Shown here piece after piece: positions 36,255-45,096 of a DNA stretch of 64,000 nucleotides. Origin of the DNA: Chitinimonas koreensis (GTDB lineage Bacteria > Pseudomonadota > Gammaproteobacteria > Burkholderiales > Chitinimonadaceae). The position numbers were made by a program, and so were the translations under genes. Within the stretch, counting starts at the first letter, position 1. Each line of letters opens with the position of its first letter. A model generated the notes under the pieces. The model saw nothing but the letters and a program-made list of their open reading frames with translations. It made no database searches and had not been told where the DNA came from. Where the stretch lies: assembly GCF_014353015.1 (NCBI RefSeq), contig NZ_CP060704.1, forward strand, positions 1,947,001 to 2,011,000, in the 5' to 3' direction.

Positions 36255-38389
36255 CGTTCGGCCTCGTGCGGGTTCTGGATGGTCCACAGCTTGCGGTACA
36301 GCGCGCAGCGGCGGAGCAGGGTGGCGTGCGGGCCGAGATCGACCAGGCGGCCGTTGTCGAGCACCGCGATGGCGTCCATCGAGGTCAGCATCGACAACCG
36401 GTGCGACACCTGGATCAGGGTGCGGCCGCGCGCGATCTGCGGCAGCTGCTGGCGGATCATGGCCTCGCTCTCGGGGTCGAGCGCGCTGGTGGCCTCGTCG
36501 AGCACCAGGATGCGCGGATTGGCCAGCAGCGCGCGGGCCAGCGCCAGCCGCTGCTTCTGGCCGCCGGAGAGATTGGCGGCGTCCTCTTCCAGCACGGTGT
36601 CGTAGCCGCGTGGCAGCTGCTCGATGAATTCATGGGCATTGGCGAGCTTGGCGGCGGCCACCACCTCGTCCATGCCGGCCCACTGGCGCGCCTTGGCGAT
36701 GTTCTCGCGCACGGTGCCGCGGAACAGCACGGTGCGCTGCGTCACCACGCCGATCTGGGCGCGCAGGTGGGAAATGTCGTACTCGCGCACGTCGTGGCCG
36801 TCGATGCGCACCAGGCCGCGCGACGGGTCGTCCAGGCCCAGCAGCAGCCGGATCAGGGTCGACTTGCCCGAGCCGCTGCGGCCGACCACGCCGAGCGTGC
36901 GGCCGGCCTGCACGTGCAGCTTCACGTCCTCCAGCGCCGGCCGGCCGGCGCCCGGGTAGGTGAAGCCGACGCCGGCGAAGTCGATCTCGCCGCGCACGTC
37001 GGGCGTCAGGCCGCCCTGGCGGGTGCGCTCGCCGGGCCGGTTGAGCAGCTTGGCCAGCATGTCGAGCGAGATGGCGGTCTGCTGGAACTTGGTCAAGAGC
37101 TGGACCATCTGCACCAGCGGGCCGGTGACGCGGGCCGACAGGATGTTGAACGCGATCAGCGTACCGGCGGTGACCTGGTGCTCGAACAGCAGCAGCGTGC
37201 CGGCCCAGATCACCACCACGTACATCAGCTTCATCAGCAACTGGCTGACCTCGCCGGTGTAGATCGCGCGGCGGCCGACCTGGAACTGCAAACGGGCGGC
37301 GTGGGCGGTCAGGTCGAGCCAGTGGCGGCCCTGGTAGGGCTCGAGCGCCATCGACTTCACGGTCTCGATGCCGTGCACCGTCTCGGTCAGCACCGACTGG
37401 CGCTGCGCCTCGGTCTCGTACAGCGTCATCAGCTTCTCGCGGTTGCTGCGCGCGCCGAACAGCGTGTTGGCGGCGATCGCCAGCGAGAACACGATCACGA
37501 TGCAGGACAGCTGCCAGCTGAAGAAGAACAGGATCGGCAGCACCACCACCAGCGCCAGGAGCTCGATCAGCGTGAGCAGCAGGTTGCCGGTGAAGAACTC
37601 GCGCACCTGGCCGGTCTGCTGGATGTGCTTGACCAGGGTACCGGCCGACACCTGCTGGAACAGGCCCAGCGGCAGGCGCAGCAGCTTCTGGAAGCTGTAG
37701 GACGCCGCCCGCATGTCGAGCCGGCTGGTCGCGTACAGCAGCAGCAGGCTGCGGATGCCGCCGAACAGGCCGTTGAACAGCAGCGCCATCACCACGCCGG
37801 CGAACAGCACGTGCAGCGTGTCGAGGCTGCCGTAGGTGATGACCTTGTCGAACACCACCTGGGAGAAGATCGCCGGCGCGAAGGCCAGGATCTGCAAGGC
37901 CAGCGCGACCACGATCACCTGGACGAAGACCGGCTTCTGCAGCGCCATCTCGTTCGCGAACCAGCGCCAGCCGAACGGCGTCTCGGCCGGGTTGCCGGCA
38001 TGCAGCTCGCGCGGCTTGATCAGCATGGCCTGGCCGGCGTAGGCGTGCTCGAAGCGCTCGCGGTCGATCCACACCAGCTCGGCCTGGGCCGCCAGCGGGT
38101 CGAGCACCTGCACCGCGGCCGCATCGCCGCCGCGCATGGCGACCACCAGTACGAAGAAGCCGTTGCGCAGCTTGACCAGCGCCGGGTAGAGCCCCTGGCA
38201 GCCGAGCAGCGCCGGCCAGTCGAGCCGTTCGGTGCGGGTGTCGAGGCCGTGCTCGCCGGCGATGCGCGTCAGCGTGGCGAACGAGACCTCGGGGTCGGTG
38301 ATGCCTTGCTCGCGCTTGAGCTTCTCGACGGTGGTCTCGATGCCGTGCTGGCGCGCGGCCAGGACCAGGCATTTGAGGGCTGAATCCAT
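36251..38389 (-). CDS. Type I secretion ABC transporter, HlyB-like
   Basis: The 712-residue protein has three parts. An N-terminal C39-like domain (1-135) carries no catalytic cysteine in the expected place (SALKCLVLAARQHG), like HlyB, so it binds rather than cleaves cargo. A six-helix membrane domain spans about 155-430. The ATPase (about 465-700) has Walker A GRSGSGKST, signature LSGGQKQRLALARALL and Walker B ILVLDEATSALD. This is the energising pump for RTX-type cargo. It is coupled to the cNMP-HlyD gene by ATGA overlap. Confidence 0.95.
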   Translation of the reverse strand: MDSALKCLVLAARQHGIETTVEKLKREQGITDPEVSFATLTRIAGEHGLDTRTERLDWPALLGCQGLYPALVKLRNGFFVLVVAMRGGDAAAVQVLDPLAAQAELVWIDRERFEHAYAGQAMLIKPRELHAGNPAETPFGWRWFANEMALQKPVFVQVIVVALALQILAFAPAIFSQVVFDKVITYGSLDTLHVLFAGVVMALLFNGLFGGIRSLLLLYATSRLDMRAASYSFQKLLRLPLGLFQQVSAGTLVKHIQQTGQVREFFTGNLLLTLIELLALVVVLPILFFFSWQLSCIVIVFSLAIAANTLFGARSNREKLMTLYETEAQRQSVLTETVHGIETVKSMALEPYQGRHWLDLTAHAARLQFQVGRRAIYTGEVSQLLMKLMYVVVIWAGTLLLFEHQVTAGTLIAFNILSARVTGPLVQMVQLLTKFQQTAISLDMLAKLLNRPGERTRQGGLTPDVRGEIDFAGVGFTYPGAGRPALEDVKLHVQAGRTLGVVGRSGSGKSTLIRLLLGLDDPSRGLVRIDGHDVREYDISHLRAQIGVVTQRTVLFRGTVRENIAKARQWAGMDEVVAAAKLANAHEFIEQLPRGYDTVLEEDAANLSGGQKQRLALARALLANPRILVLDEATSALDPESEAMIRQQLPQIARGRTLIQVSHRLSMLTSMDAIAVLDNGRLVDLGPHATLLRRCALYRKLWTIQNPHEAER

Positions 38390-38515
38390 ACGGGTGTGTC
38401 TACCGTGTCAGGCGCAGCAGGCGGCGGCACAGGCTGCGCAGCGTCGGGGCGGCGCGGCCGGCGGAGCGGCCGCGATGTCGTAACAGGCGGTTTGAGCCGT
38501 CCGCGCGGCGGGCCT

Positions 38516-38836
38516 TCAGAAGTTGGCGCTGCCGCGGGCGCGCTGGACGTCCTGCGCGCCGTTGATCGCGGCACCGGCCTCGGCCTCGTCGGCTGCCAGC
38601 CGGGCGGCGTCCTTGCGCTGCACCAGGCCGCGTTCCTGTAATTGCTTCACCATGCCGTCGAGCGCGCCGTACATCTGCAGGAAGGCCTCGGGCGGCAGGC
38701 ACAGCCGCTCGACCAGCTCGCGCGGCGGACGCTTGTCGGCGCCGCGCGGGCCGGGCGCATAGCTGAACAGGTCGACGCGCACCACGCCGCCCACGATGGA
38801 GACTTCTTCCACGCCGTCCACAAAGATCTGGTTCAT
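38516..38836 (-). CDS. Small conserved-looking protein of unknown function in the T1SS operon
   Basis: The product is 106 residues from the ATG at 38836, with GGAG 9 bases upstream. A longer in-frame reading is the shadow of the LuxR gene. The N-terminal half is beta-like (NQIFVDGVEEVSIVGGVVRVDLF). The middle is helical (LPPEAFLQMYGALDGMVKQLQE), with an Ala-rich acidic tail. It has no signal peptide or membrane span. Its place between the regulator and ABC genes suggests a cytoplasmic accessory or chaperone for secretion. I do not recognise the family. Confidence 0.75.
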   Translation of the reverse strand: MNQIFVDGVEEVSIVGGVVRVDLFSYAPGPRGADKRPPRELVERLCLPPEAFLQMYGALDGMVKQLQERGLVQRKDAARLAADEAEAGAAINGAQDVQRARGSANF

Positions 38837-38898
38837 CGCTTTAACTCCTGTTTTGGTTTGAGAGGGGCCCGGCTCGGGCCGGGTCGGGGTTGTCTCGG

Positions 38899-39588
38899 TC
38901 AGGCCCGATCCTGCTGGCCCGGCAGGTCGTCGGGCGTCACCAGGCCGTCGCGCAGCGCCCAGCGCGTGAGCATCTGGGCATTGCGGACGTCGAGCTTGCG
39001 CATCAGGTTCTCGCGGTGCTTGCGCACCGTGCCGACGCTGAGGAAGAGCTGACTGCCGATCTCGGCATTGCTGAAGCCGCGGGCGATCAGCGCGGCGATC
39101 TGGCGTTCGCGCGCCGACAGCGGGCCGTCGGCCGGGCCGGCCGCTTCGGTCGCGGCGTGGCTGGTCTCGGCGCGGCTGCTGAGGAAGGCGGAAGCCCAGG
39201 CGCCGATCAGGCTGTCGCCGTCGTGGTGGTGCTGCGCTTCGTCGTCGCTGCCGGCCTCGGTCTCGGCCTCGCCGTACAGCGCGGCCAGCAGCGCGGCCGG
39301 CTCGACCGGCACGCGCAGCAGCGCGGCGCCGAGCCAGTCGCACAGGGCGGCCGGCAGCTCGGCCGGATCGCGGCACAGCGCCAGCACGCGCGGTCCGCGC
39401 AACTGGGTGGCGCGGCGCAGCTCGCCGACCAGGTCGGGGCTGCCGGCCAGGTCGAACAGCAGGACCTCGGCCTCGCAGCGGGCCGGCAGCGCCGCCGCGG
39501 TCTGCACCTCGAAGCCGCCCTGGCGCGCCAGCCAGTCGGCCACGCCGCAGCCGGGCAGGGGCGGGGTCTCGATCACCAGGATGCGCAT
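38899..39588 (-). CDS. LuxR-type response regulator
   Basis: The 229-residue protein starts inside the TolC-like stop (ATGA). Residues 1-110 form a receiver-like domain (MRILVIETPPLPG, AEVLLFDLAGSPDL with a possible acceptor Asp). The usual paired acids after beta-1 are not obvious, so it may be a pseudo-receiver. The C-terminus is a LuxR helix-turn-helix (LSARERQIAALIARGFSNAE, LFLSVGTVRKHRENLMRKL). It probably controls this secretion operon. Its cognate kinase is not evident. Confidence 0.87.
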   Translation of the reverse strand: MRILVIETPPLPGCGVADWLARQGGFEVQTAAALPARCEAEVLLFDLAGSPDLVGELRRATQLRGPRVLALCRDPAELPAALCDWLGAALLRVPVEPAALLAALYGEAETEAGSDDEAQHHHDGDSLIGAWASAFLSSRAETSHAATEAAGPADGPLSARERQIAALIARGFSNAEIGSQLFLSVGTVRKHRENLMRKLDVRNAQMLTRWALRDGLVTPDDLPGQQDRA

Positions 39589-41090
39589 CAGCCCACCTCC
39601 CGCGCCAGCTCGGCCACGCGCTGCGGCAGCGCCTGCCAGTGGCGGCGCAGCGCCTCGGCGGTGGCCTCGAGCGGCCGGTCGGCCTCGAAGGCCGGCAGCG
39701 CATCGGGCCAGACGTCGACGCCGCTGGCCTGCAGCAACTGCAGATAGCGTTCGAGCAGCGCCTCCCAGGCACGGTCGGCGGCGACGCCGGCCTGCAGCGC
39801 GGTGACCTGGGCGCGCGCCTGTTCGAGTTCGTCGTCTTCGTAGAACGGGCTGCGGGCCAGCCGGATCTCGGCGATGCGCGCGCTGCTGGCGCGGCGTGCC
39901 TCGGCGTCGCGCCAGTCGGCCAGCGCCAGCGCCAGCCGCTCGCGGCCCAGCCGCACCTGTTCGACCGCGGCGAAGCCGAGCGCCAGCTGGTGCAGGTCGG
40001 TCTGGCCGCGCTGGATGCTCAACTGGCGGTTCTGCAATGCGGCCGAGGCGAGGCCCAGCAGGTTGAAGGCCAGGCTGTAGCCCTGCTGCTGCCAGTAGGG
40101 CGGATCGAGCCGCAGGTCGGTGTCGTACTGGCGGCCGTAGAACAACCGCAGCACCGGCAGCGCGTTGAGCCAGGTCAGCTGCGCTTCGCGGCGCAGGATG
40201 CGGGCCTGCACGTCGAGTTCGCGCAGGTCGGCGCGGTGGCGCAGCGCGTGGGTTTCCAGGGTGTCCTCGGGGATCGCCAGCGTCGCGGTCACGCTCGCCA
40301 GCAGCGTGTCCTGCTGCACTGCGTCGGCCGCCACGCGCGGCGGCTGGCGGCGGTCGCTGGTCAGGAGGCCGGCCAGCTCGCCGCGCGCGGCGCTGGCCTG
40401 GTCGCCGACCGCGCGCAGCTGGCCGCGCAGCGCCAGCAGGCTGTCGCGATATTGCGCATGCACCAGCGGATCGCGCAGGCCGGCCGCTTCGAGCCGCGCC
40501 AGCAAGGCCTCGCCGTGGCCCAGCAGGCGGTCGGCTTCGGCCATCTGCGCGGTGCGCCGCTCGGCGTTGGCCACGCGTAGCCAGGCCAGCCGCGTTTCGA
40601 TCGCGATGCGGCCGAGCTGCTCGCGTTCGCGCCGGGCATAGATCAGCCCGCGCTCGCCGGCCTCGCGGGTGCGCAGCCAGGCCGAGCCGAATTCGAGCGC
40701 GCCCCACGACAGTTCGGCCGAACGCGTGTGGCGGCCGAGCGGATCGCCGCTGCCGGCCTCGACCTGGTCGCGCTTGAGATAGCCGGCCTGCACGCTGAGG
40801 CTGGGCAGCATCTGGATGCTGGCCAGGTCGATCGCGCCGGCCGCCAGCGCGCGGTCCAGCGTGGCGAGGCGTACTTCGAGATTGTGGCCGGCGGCGTAGG
40901 CGACCGCGGTCTCGGCGTCCATCGCCTGCTCGGGCAGTGCGCTGCGCAGCTCGGCCATCGCCGCCTGCTGGCGCGCCACGCGGTCCGCCACGTCCTCGGC
41001 CAGCGGCGCCGGCGTGCCGGCGCAGCCTGCCAGCAGGCCGGCGGCGAGGCCGCTGCAGGCGAGTCGGCGTGGATCGAAGTGGAACGGCAT
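39588..41090 (-). CDS. TolC-family outer-membrane efflux lipoprotein
   Basis: The 500-residue protein opens with a lipoprotein signal (LAAGLLAGCAGT, lipidated Cys at about 23). The rest is long amphipathic helices with the two-fold TolC repeat (AVAYAAGHNLEVRLATLDRAL and a related C-terminal half). It supplies the outer-membrane channel of the T1SS. It is first in the operon, followed by the LuxR regulator, the small unknown, the ABC pump and cNMP-HlyD, all on the minus strand. Confidence 0.9.
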   Translation of the reverse strand: MPFHFDPRRLACSGLAAGLLAGCAGTPAPLAEDVADRVARQQAAMAELRSALPEQAMDAETAVAYAAGHNLEVRLATLDRALAAGAIDLASIQMLPSLSVQAGYLKRDQVEAGSGDPLGRHTRSAELSWGALEFGSAWLRTREAGERGLIYARREREQLGRIAIETRLAWLRVANAERRTAQMAEADRLLGHGEALLARLEAAGLRDPLVHAQYRDSLLALRGQLRAVGDQASAARGELAGLLTSDRRQPPRVAADAVQQDTLLASVTATLAIPEDTLETHALRHRADLRELDVQARILRREAQLTWLNALPVLRLFYGRQYDTDLRLDPPYWQQQGYSLAFNLLGLASAALQNRQLSIQRGQTDLHQLALGFAAVEQVRLGRERLALALADWRDAEARRASSARIAEIRLARSPFYEDDELEQARAQVTALQAGVAADRAWEALLERYLQLLQASGVDVWPDALPAFEADRPLEATAEALRRHWQALPQRVAELAREVG

Positions 41091-41217
41091 GGGCGGTAAT
41101 CCTGGTGCGGGTATCTGAAGCGGCGGCCGAATGGGCCTTGCCGCGTTTTTTCCAAGCTAACATCGGGCCGCAAACGGTCGATTACAGTTTTGTCATCGCT
41201 TCGCCATCTGCGCCGCC

Positions 41218-41502
41218 ATGGTGTCCGCGTTCAATGCCGATCGGAGGATGGGCGTGCCTGCGCGCTCGCGGCATTTGGATTGGGTGATAGGAAAAGACAT
41301 GGTGATAGGCGACGACTTGGCCGGCGACGGCCGGCTGCTCAGCGACATCGAGCGGGCCATCGTGATCGGGCTGGTGCGCGGCCAGCAGAAGGCGGAGCTG
41401 GCGGCGGAGCTGGCGCAGCACTTCGCGGTGCCGCTGCCGCGTGCGCATCGCGAGATCGACGAATTCGAGATCCGCCTCAAGCATATGGGGTTGATCGAGT
41501 GA
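41218..41502 (+). CDS. PqqD-like peptide-binding protein (tentative)
   Basis: The product is 94 residues from the ATG at 41218. An internal ATG at 41299 with AGGAAAA nearby would leave 67. The pattern W, VIGDDLAGDGRLLSDIERAI, then GQQKAELAAELAQHF and a final helix ending HMGLIE resembles the winged-helix PqqD/RRE fold that presents peptides to modifying enzymes. It is divergent from the T1SS operon and ends before a hairpin repeat. No radical-SAM partner is in the window, so its role is open. Confidence 0.5.
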   Translation: MVSAFNADRRMGVPARSRHLDWVIGKDMVIGDDLAGDGRLLSDIERAIVIGLVRGQQKAELAAELAQHFAVPLPRAHREIDEFEIRLKHMGLIE

Positions 41503-41523
41503 GATCGGGGAAGGACGAAATCC

Positions 41524-41648
41524 TTCACTGCGGAGGACGCGGAGGCTGGCGAGTCCACGTCCGTGAGGTAGGGCCTGTGCAGCGAACATCCGCCGCTCGC
41601 CGTCTCCCACCGTCCGGCTAGGGGTCCTCCGCGTCCTCGGCGGTAAAG
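41524..41648. repeat. Dispersed hairpin repeat, copy 2 (FTAEDAED family)
   Basis: Arms at 41524-41545 and 41624-41648 (ttcactgcggaggacgcgg and gtcctccgcgtcctcggcgg) flank about 80 bases. The right arm runs into the 3' end of the sensor kinase gene and encodes its last residues, SFTAEDAEDP. Confidence 0.8.
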
Positions 41649-43288
41649 CTTTGTTCATGTCGGCTCGAAGCTGCGGATGCGGCGGGTGCGTCCGCCGCCG
41701 GCAGGCTCAGCCGGAAGCACACCAGCGGCGGCCCGGCGTCGAACAGCGCCAGCTCGCCGCCGTGCGCGCGGGCGATTTCGCGCGCCAGGCTCAGGCCCAG
41801 GCCGACCCCGTCGATGCGGCGGTTGTGCGCGCTGTCGACGCGGTAGAAGCGCTCGAACAGCCGCTCGCGGTGCTCCGGCGCGATGCCGTCGGCCGAGGCG
41901 TTGGCGACGTCGATCAGCCAGCGCTGGTCGACCCGGATCGCGCTCAGCCGGATCCAGCCGTCCTCGCCGCGGTCGCCGTACTTGACCGCATTGATCACCA
42001 GGTTCTGCACGATCTGCCGCAGCAGGTCCGCATCGCCCGCCACCGGCAGGCTGGGCGGCAGCATCACCTGGGTCGGCCGGTCGGCCGCCAGCAGCGCCAG
42101 GTCCTCCACCACGTCCTGCAGTACCTCGGCCAAGTCGAACACCTGCTCGGGCACCCGCATGCGGCCGGCGTCGGCGCGCGACAGCAGCAAGAGCTTGCGC
42201 ACGATGCCGTCGAGCCGGCGCACCTCGTCCATCATCTCGCTCAGGCTGCGCTGCAGGGGCGAGCCCGGGATCGACTGGTGCAGGCAGCGTTCGAGCCCGC
42301 CCTGCAGGATCGCCAGCGGCGTCTTCAGCTCGTGCGCCGCATCGCCGGAGAAGCGGGTGGCCTGGGTGAAGCTGCGTTCGAGCCGGTCGAGCATGTCGTT
42401 GAAGGTGGCCACCAGGCCGGCGAACTCGCGGTCCTCGTCGGCCGCGCTGATGCGCCGGTCGAGCGCGCTGGTGTTGACGTGGCCGATCGCGCTGCCGAGG
42501 TGCTCGATCGAGCGCATGGCCCGGCCCGACAGGTACCAGGCGGCCAGCGCGATCAGCAGCAGTGCGATCGGCACGGCGGCGCCGAACAGCGCGATGTTGC
42601 GCCGGATCTGGCGCTGCGACAGCGTCAGGTTGATGCCGACCAGCACCTTGCTGCCCGGATGGTCGACCCCGCCGAAGCGCCACTTGGTATCGCCCACCTG
42701 CAGCGTGGTGAGCTTGATGTGCTCGCGGCGGAACTGCGGCGGCGGCATCGGCCGCCGCCGGTCGGGCGGCCTGCGGCCTTCGGGATCGCCGGCCTCCGGA
42801 CCGCCGGCCGCCGGATCGCCGGCCGCCGGGTCGCCGCCGTCCCAGGGCGGCGGGCGGCCGAAGTCCTCGCGGCCCATCTCCGCGGTCGGGCCGGCCGGCG
42901 GGAAGTTGCCGTGCAGCACGGTGGCGGGCGGCAGGCGGTCGTCGGACAGCGCGGCCGGCCATTCCGGGCTGCGGTAGATCTCGCGCCGGCGCGCGTCGTA
43001 GACCAGCAGCAGCACGCGCGGCTCGCCGTAGTCCTCGTCGGCGAAGCCGGTGAAGGTCGCGTCGAGCTGGGCCTGGATGTTGCCCCAGACGTTGTCGGGA
43101 TTGCGTCGCGCCATCTGGCCCGACAGGTGGCTCAGCAGGATCTTGTCCATGACCAGGCCGCGCCGGCTCTGCACCATCAGGTAGGCGCCGGCGAAGAACA
43201 CCGCCAGCACCACGCTGGCGAGGCCCGCGGCCATCAGCGCCACCCGCAGGCGGAACGAGCGCAGGCGCGGCCGCCGCAGGCGGATCAC
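41618..43288 (-). CDS. Membrane sensor histidine kinase (OmpR-partner type)
   Basis: The product is 556 residues. It has a first membrane span (about 15-38), a periplasmic sensor region with a Pro/Gly/Asp-rich segment (PAAGDPAAGGPEAGDPEG), a second span (about 232-252), a HAMP domain, the dimerisation histidine in SGDAAHELKTPLAILQGG and an ATPase (LVINAVKYGDRG, GVGLGLSLAREIA). The last ten residues come from a dispersed repeat, so the native C-terminus may have been replaced. The signal is unknown. The gene is coupled to the regulator by ATGA. Confidence 0.92.
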   Translation of the reverse strand: MIRLRRPRLRSFRLRVALMAAGLASVVLAVFFAGAYLMVQSRRGLVMDKILLSHLSGQMARRNPDNVWGNIQAQLDATFTGFADEDYGEPRVLLLVYDARRREIYRSPEWPAALSDDRLPPATVLHGNFPPAGPTAEMGREDFGRPPPWDGGDPAAGDPAAGGPEAGDPEGRRPPDRRRPMPPPQFRREHIKLTTLQVGDTKWRFGGVDHPGSKVLVGINLTLSQRQIRRNIALFGAAVPIALLLIALAAWYLSGRAMRSIEHLGSAIGHVNTSALDRRISAADEDREFAGLVATFNDMLDRLERSFTQATRFSGDAAHELKTPLAILQGGLERCLHQSIPGSPLQRSLSEMMDEVRRLDGIVRKLLLLSRADAGRMRVPEQVFDLAEVLQDVVEDLALLAADRPTQVMLPPSLPVAGDADLLRQIVQNLVINAVKYGDRGEDGWIRLSAIRVDQRWLIDVANASADGIAPEHRERLFERFYRVDSAHNRRIDGVGLGLSLAREIARAHGGELALFDAGPPLVCFRLSLPAADAPAASAASSRHEQSFTAEDAEDP

Positions 43289-43962
43289 GCCTCGCCGTCC
43301 TTGCTCAGCCGGTAGCCGACGCCGCGTACCGCCTCGATCGGCTGGCTGCCGCAGCGGTCGAGCTTCTTGCGGATGCGCTGGATGCAGACGTCGACCACGT
43401 TGGTCTGCGGATCGAAGTCGTAGCCCCAGACGTGTTCGAGGATCTGGGTGCGGGTGAACACTCGGCCGGGCGAGCGCATCAGGTATTCGAGCAGGTTGAA
43501 TTCGCGGCCGGTCAGCTCGACCGTCTCCTCACCGCAGCGCACCTCGCGGCTCAGCCGGTCCAGCCGCAGCGTGCCGAGCTTGAGCACGTTCTGCCGCTCG
43601 CCGCTGACCCGGCGCAGGAGCGCATGCACGCGCGCCACCAGCTCCTCGACATAGAACGGCTTGGCCAGGTAGTCGTCGGCGCCGAGGTTGAGGCCCTCGA
43701 GCCGGTCGTCGAGCTCGTTGCGCGCGGTCAGCAGGATCACCGGCACGTTGCGGCCCTGCTTGCGCATGTTCTTCAGGATCGACAGCCCGTCGCGGCCCGG
43801 CACCATGATGTCGAGCAGCACGATGTCGTAGTCGCGCGTCATGGCGTAGTCGTAGCCGGTGTTGCCGTCCTCGCAATGCTCGACCGTGAAGCCCTGCTCG
43901 CGCAGGCCGGCGCAGACGAAGCCGGCGATGCGCTGTTCATCCTCGACCAGTAGTGCCCTCAT
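43285..43962 (-). CDS. OmpR/PhoB-family response regulator
   Basis: The protein is 225 residues from the ATG at 43962. An in-frame start at 44103 would extend it without conservation. The receiver has MRALLVEDEQRI, the acceptor Asp in IVLLDIMVPGRDG and Lys in YLAKPFYVEELVARV. The C-terminus is a winged helix (VELTGREFNLLEYLMRSPG, VWGYDFDPQTNVVDVCIQRIRKKL). It forms a two-component pair with the next gene. The targets may be the neighbouring collar genes or T1SS, but this is inference. Confidence 0.94.
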   Translation of the reverse strand: MRALLVEDEQRIAGFVCAGLREQGFTVEHCEDGNTGYDYAMTRDYDIVLLDIMVPGRDGLSILKNMRKQGRNVPVILLTARNELDDRLEGLNLGADDYLAKPFYVEELVARVHALLRRVSGERQNVLKLGTLRLDRLSREVRCGEETVELTGREFNLLEYLMRSPGRVFTRTQILEHVWGYDFDPQTNVVDVCIQRIRKKLDRCGSQPIEAVRGVGYRLSKDGEA

Positions 43963-44281
43963 GACCCCTGTGTTCCGTTGCGGTGGCAGCCGCGGATCGG
44001 CGCGCCGAAGCATCGATTGTCCGCCGGGCGGTGGCGGGCGTCCACTGCCCGGTGCGGTCGGTTCGGATCGGCCGAGCCAGGCGGGAATATCGGATATATC
44101 CACGACCAGGCCGAAATCACTCGATTAAACAAGGCATTGGCGACGAACGGCGACGGCTTGTTTTAAATTGTTGTCGTTCATTTTTATGGCTATTGATAAG
44201 AGGCAAGTCCGCCAGGGCCCAGTCGATCCGGCCCGGACCCCGCACGTTCACCTACCTAAAATCCTCCAGGAGGCTCCAAAC
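43963..44281 (+). promoter_or_regulatory. Intergenic region with candidate promoter for the collar genes
   Basis: These 319 bases separate the response regulator from the divergent collar gene. The stretch 44117-44200 is strikingly A+T-rich for this genome. TTGTTG (44168-44173) and TATTGA (44191-44196) have 17-base spacing and could be a weak -35/-10. AGGAGG precedes the ATG at 44282. I see no gene here. Confidence 0.35.
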
Positions 44282-44991
44282 ATGGCGATTCGTACCCTCA
44301 TCCGTTCAACGATGCTGACCGGCCTGGTCGCCGCCACCTCCGTCCAGGCATTCGCCTGCGGTACCGAGGCCTATATCGGTCAGATCTGCATCGTGGCGGG
44401 CAACTACTGCCCGAACGGCACCGCCGAGGCCCAGGGGCAGCTCCTGGCCATCAATACCTACAACGCGCTCTATTCGCTGGTGGGCTGTACCTACGGCGGC
44501 GACTGCCGCACCACCTTCGGCATTCCCGACCTGCGCGGCCGCGCGCCGGTCGGCTGGGGCCAGGGCCGGGTCTGACCGCGCATGCGGTGGGCCAGAAATT
44601 CGGCCAGGAAGGCATATCGCAAACCCTCGCCATGATGGCGCCGCACACCCATGCCGCGACCTTCACGCCCGGCGGCAGCGGCACGCCGGGCACCAATGCG
44701 CAGGTCAACGCTCGGCAGGCGCCGGCTACTTCCGACACGCCGCAGGCCGGCTACATGCTGGGGCAGAGCAGCACCACCTCGGGCGAGCAGGTCAACACCT
44801 ACCTGAATCCGACCGTCACCACCGGGACCGACGTGGCGCTCGGCGGCGTGTCCGGCGGCGGCGGCTCGGCGAGCAGCGGCACGGTGACGGTAGCGGTCAG
44901 CGGCGCCGGGCAGGTGATGCCCACCGTGCCGCCCGAGATCGCGCTGCGCTACTGCATCGTCCTCGAAGGCCTCTATCCGCCGCGCCCCTGA
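44282..44991 (+). pseudogene. Secreted tail-collar (microcystin-dependent-type) protein 1, split by one-base deletion
   Basis: The reading from the ATG at 44282 (strong AGGAGG) gives a signal peptide (STMLTGLVAATSVQAFA) and a collar domain (YIGQICIVAGNYCPNGTAEAQ, TTFGIPDLRGRAPVGWGQG), then stops. The rest, starting GQKFGQEG, is in the next frame. Adding one base in the GC run at 44564-44568 restores GPGLTAHAVGQKFGQ, the same path as the tandem paralogue, for about 236 residues. Such Phage_Tail_Collar domains are best known in phage fibres and MdpB-like secreted proteins. The split is probably a sequencing error. Confidence 0.85.
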
Positions 44992-45096
44992 GCCTCCGGC
45001 GGCAAGGCCCGTGCGTGCCGGACCGCAGCGTCGGGGCGGATGTCCATCGCCCGGCGGCGTGGCCGCGCACCTGAAACCACGACAGGAGGACCCTTC

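Noticed and set aside
41091..41217. Promoter for the T1SS operon
   Set aside because: The stretch is less GC-rich and contains TAAT-like boxes, but no spaced -35/-10 pair stands out on the minus strand.
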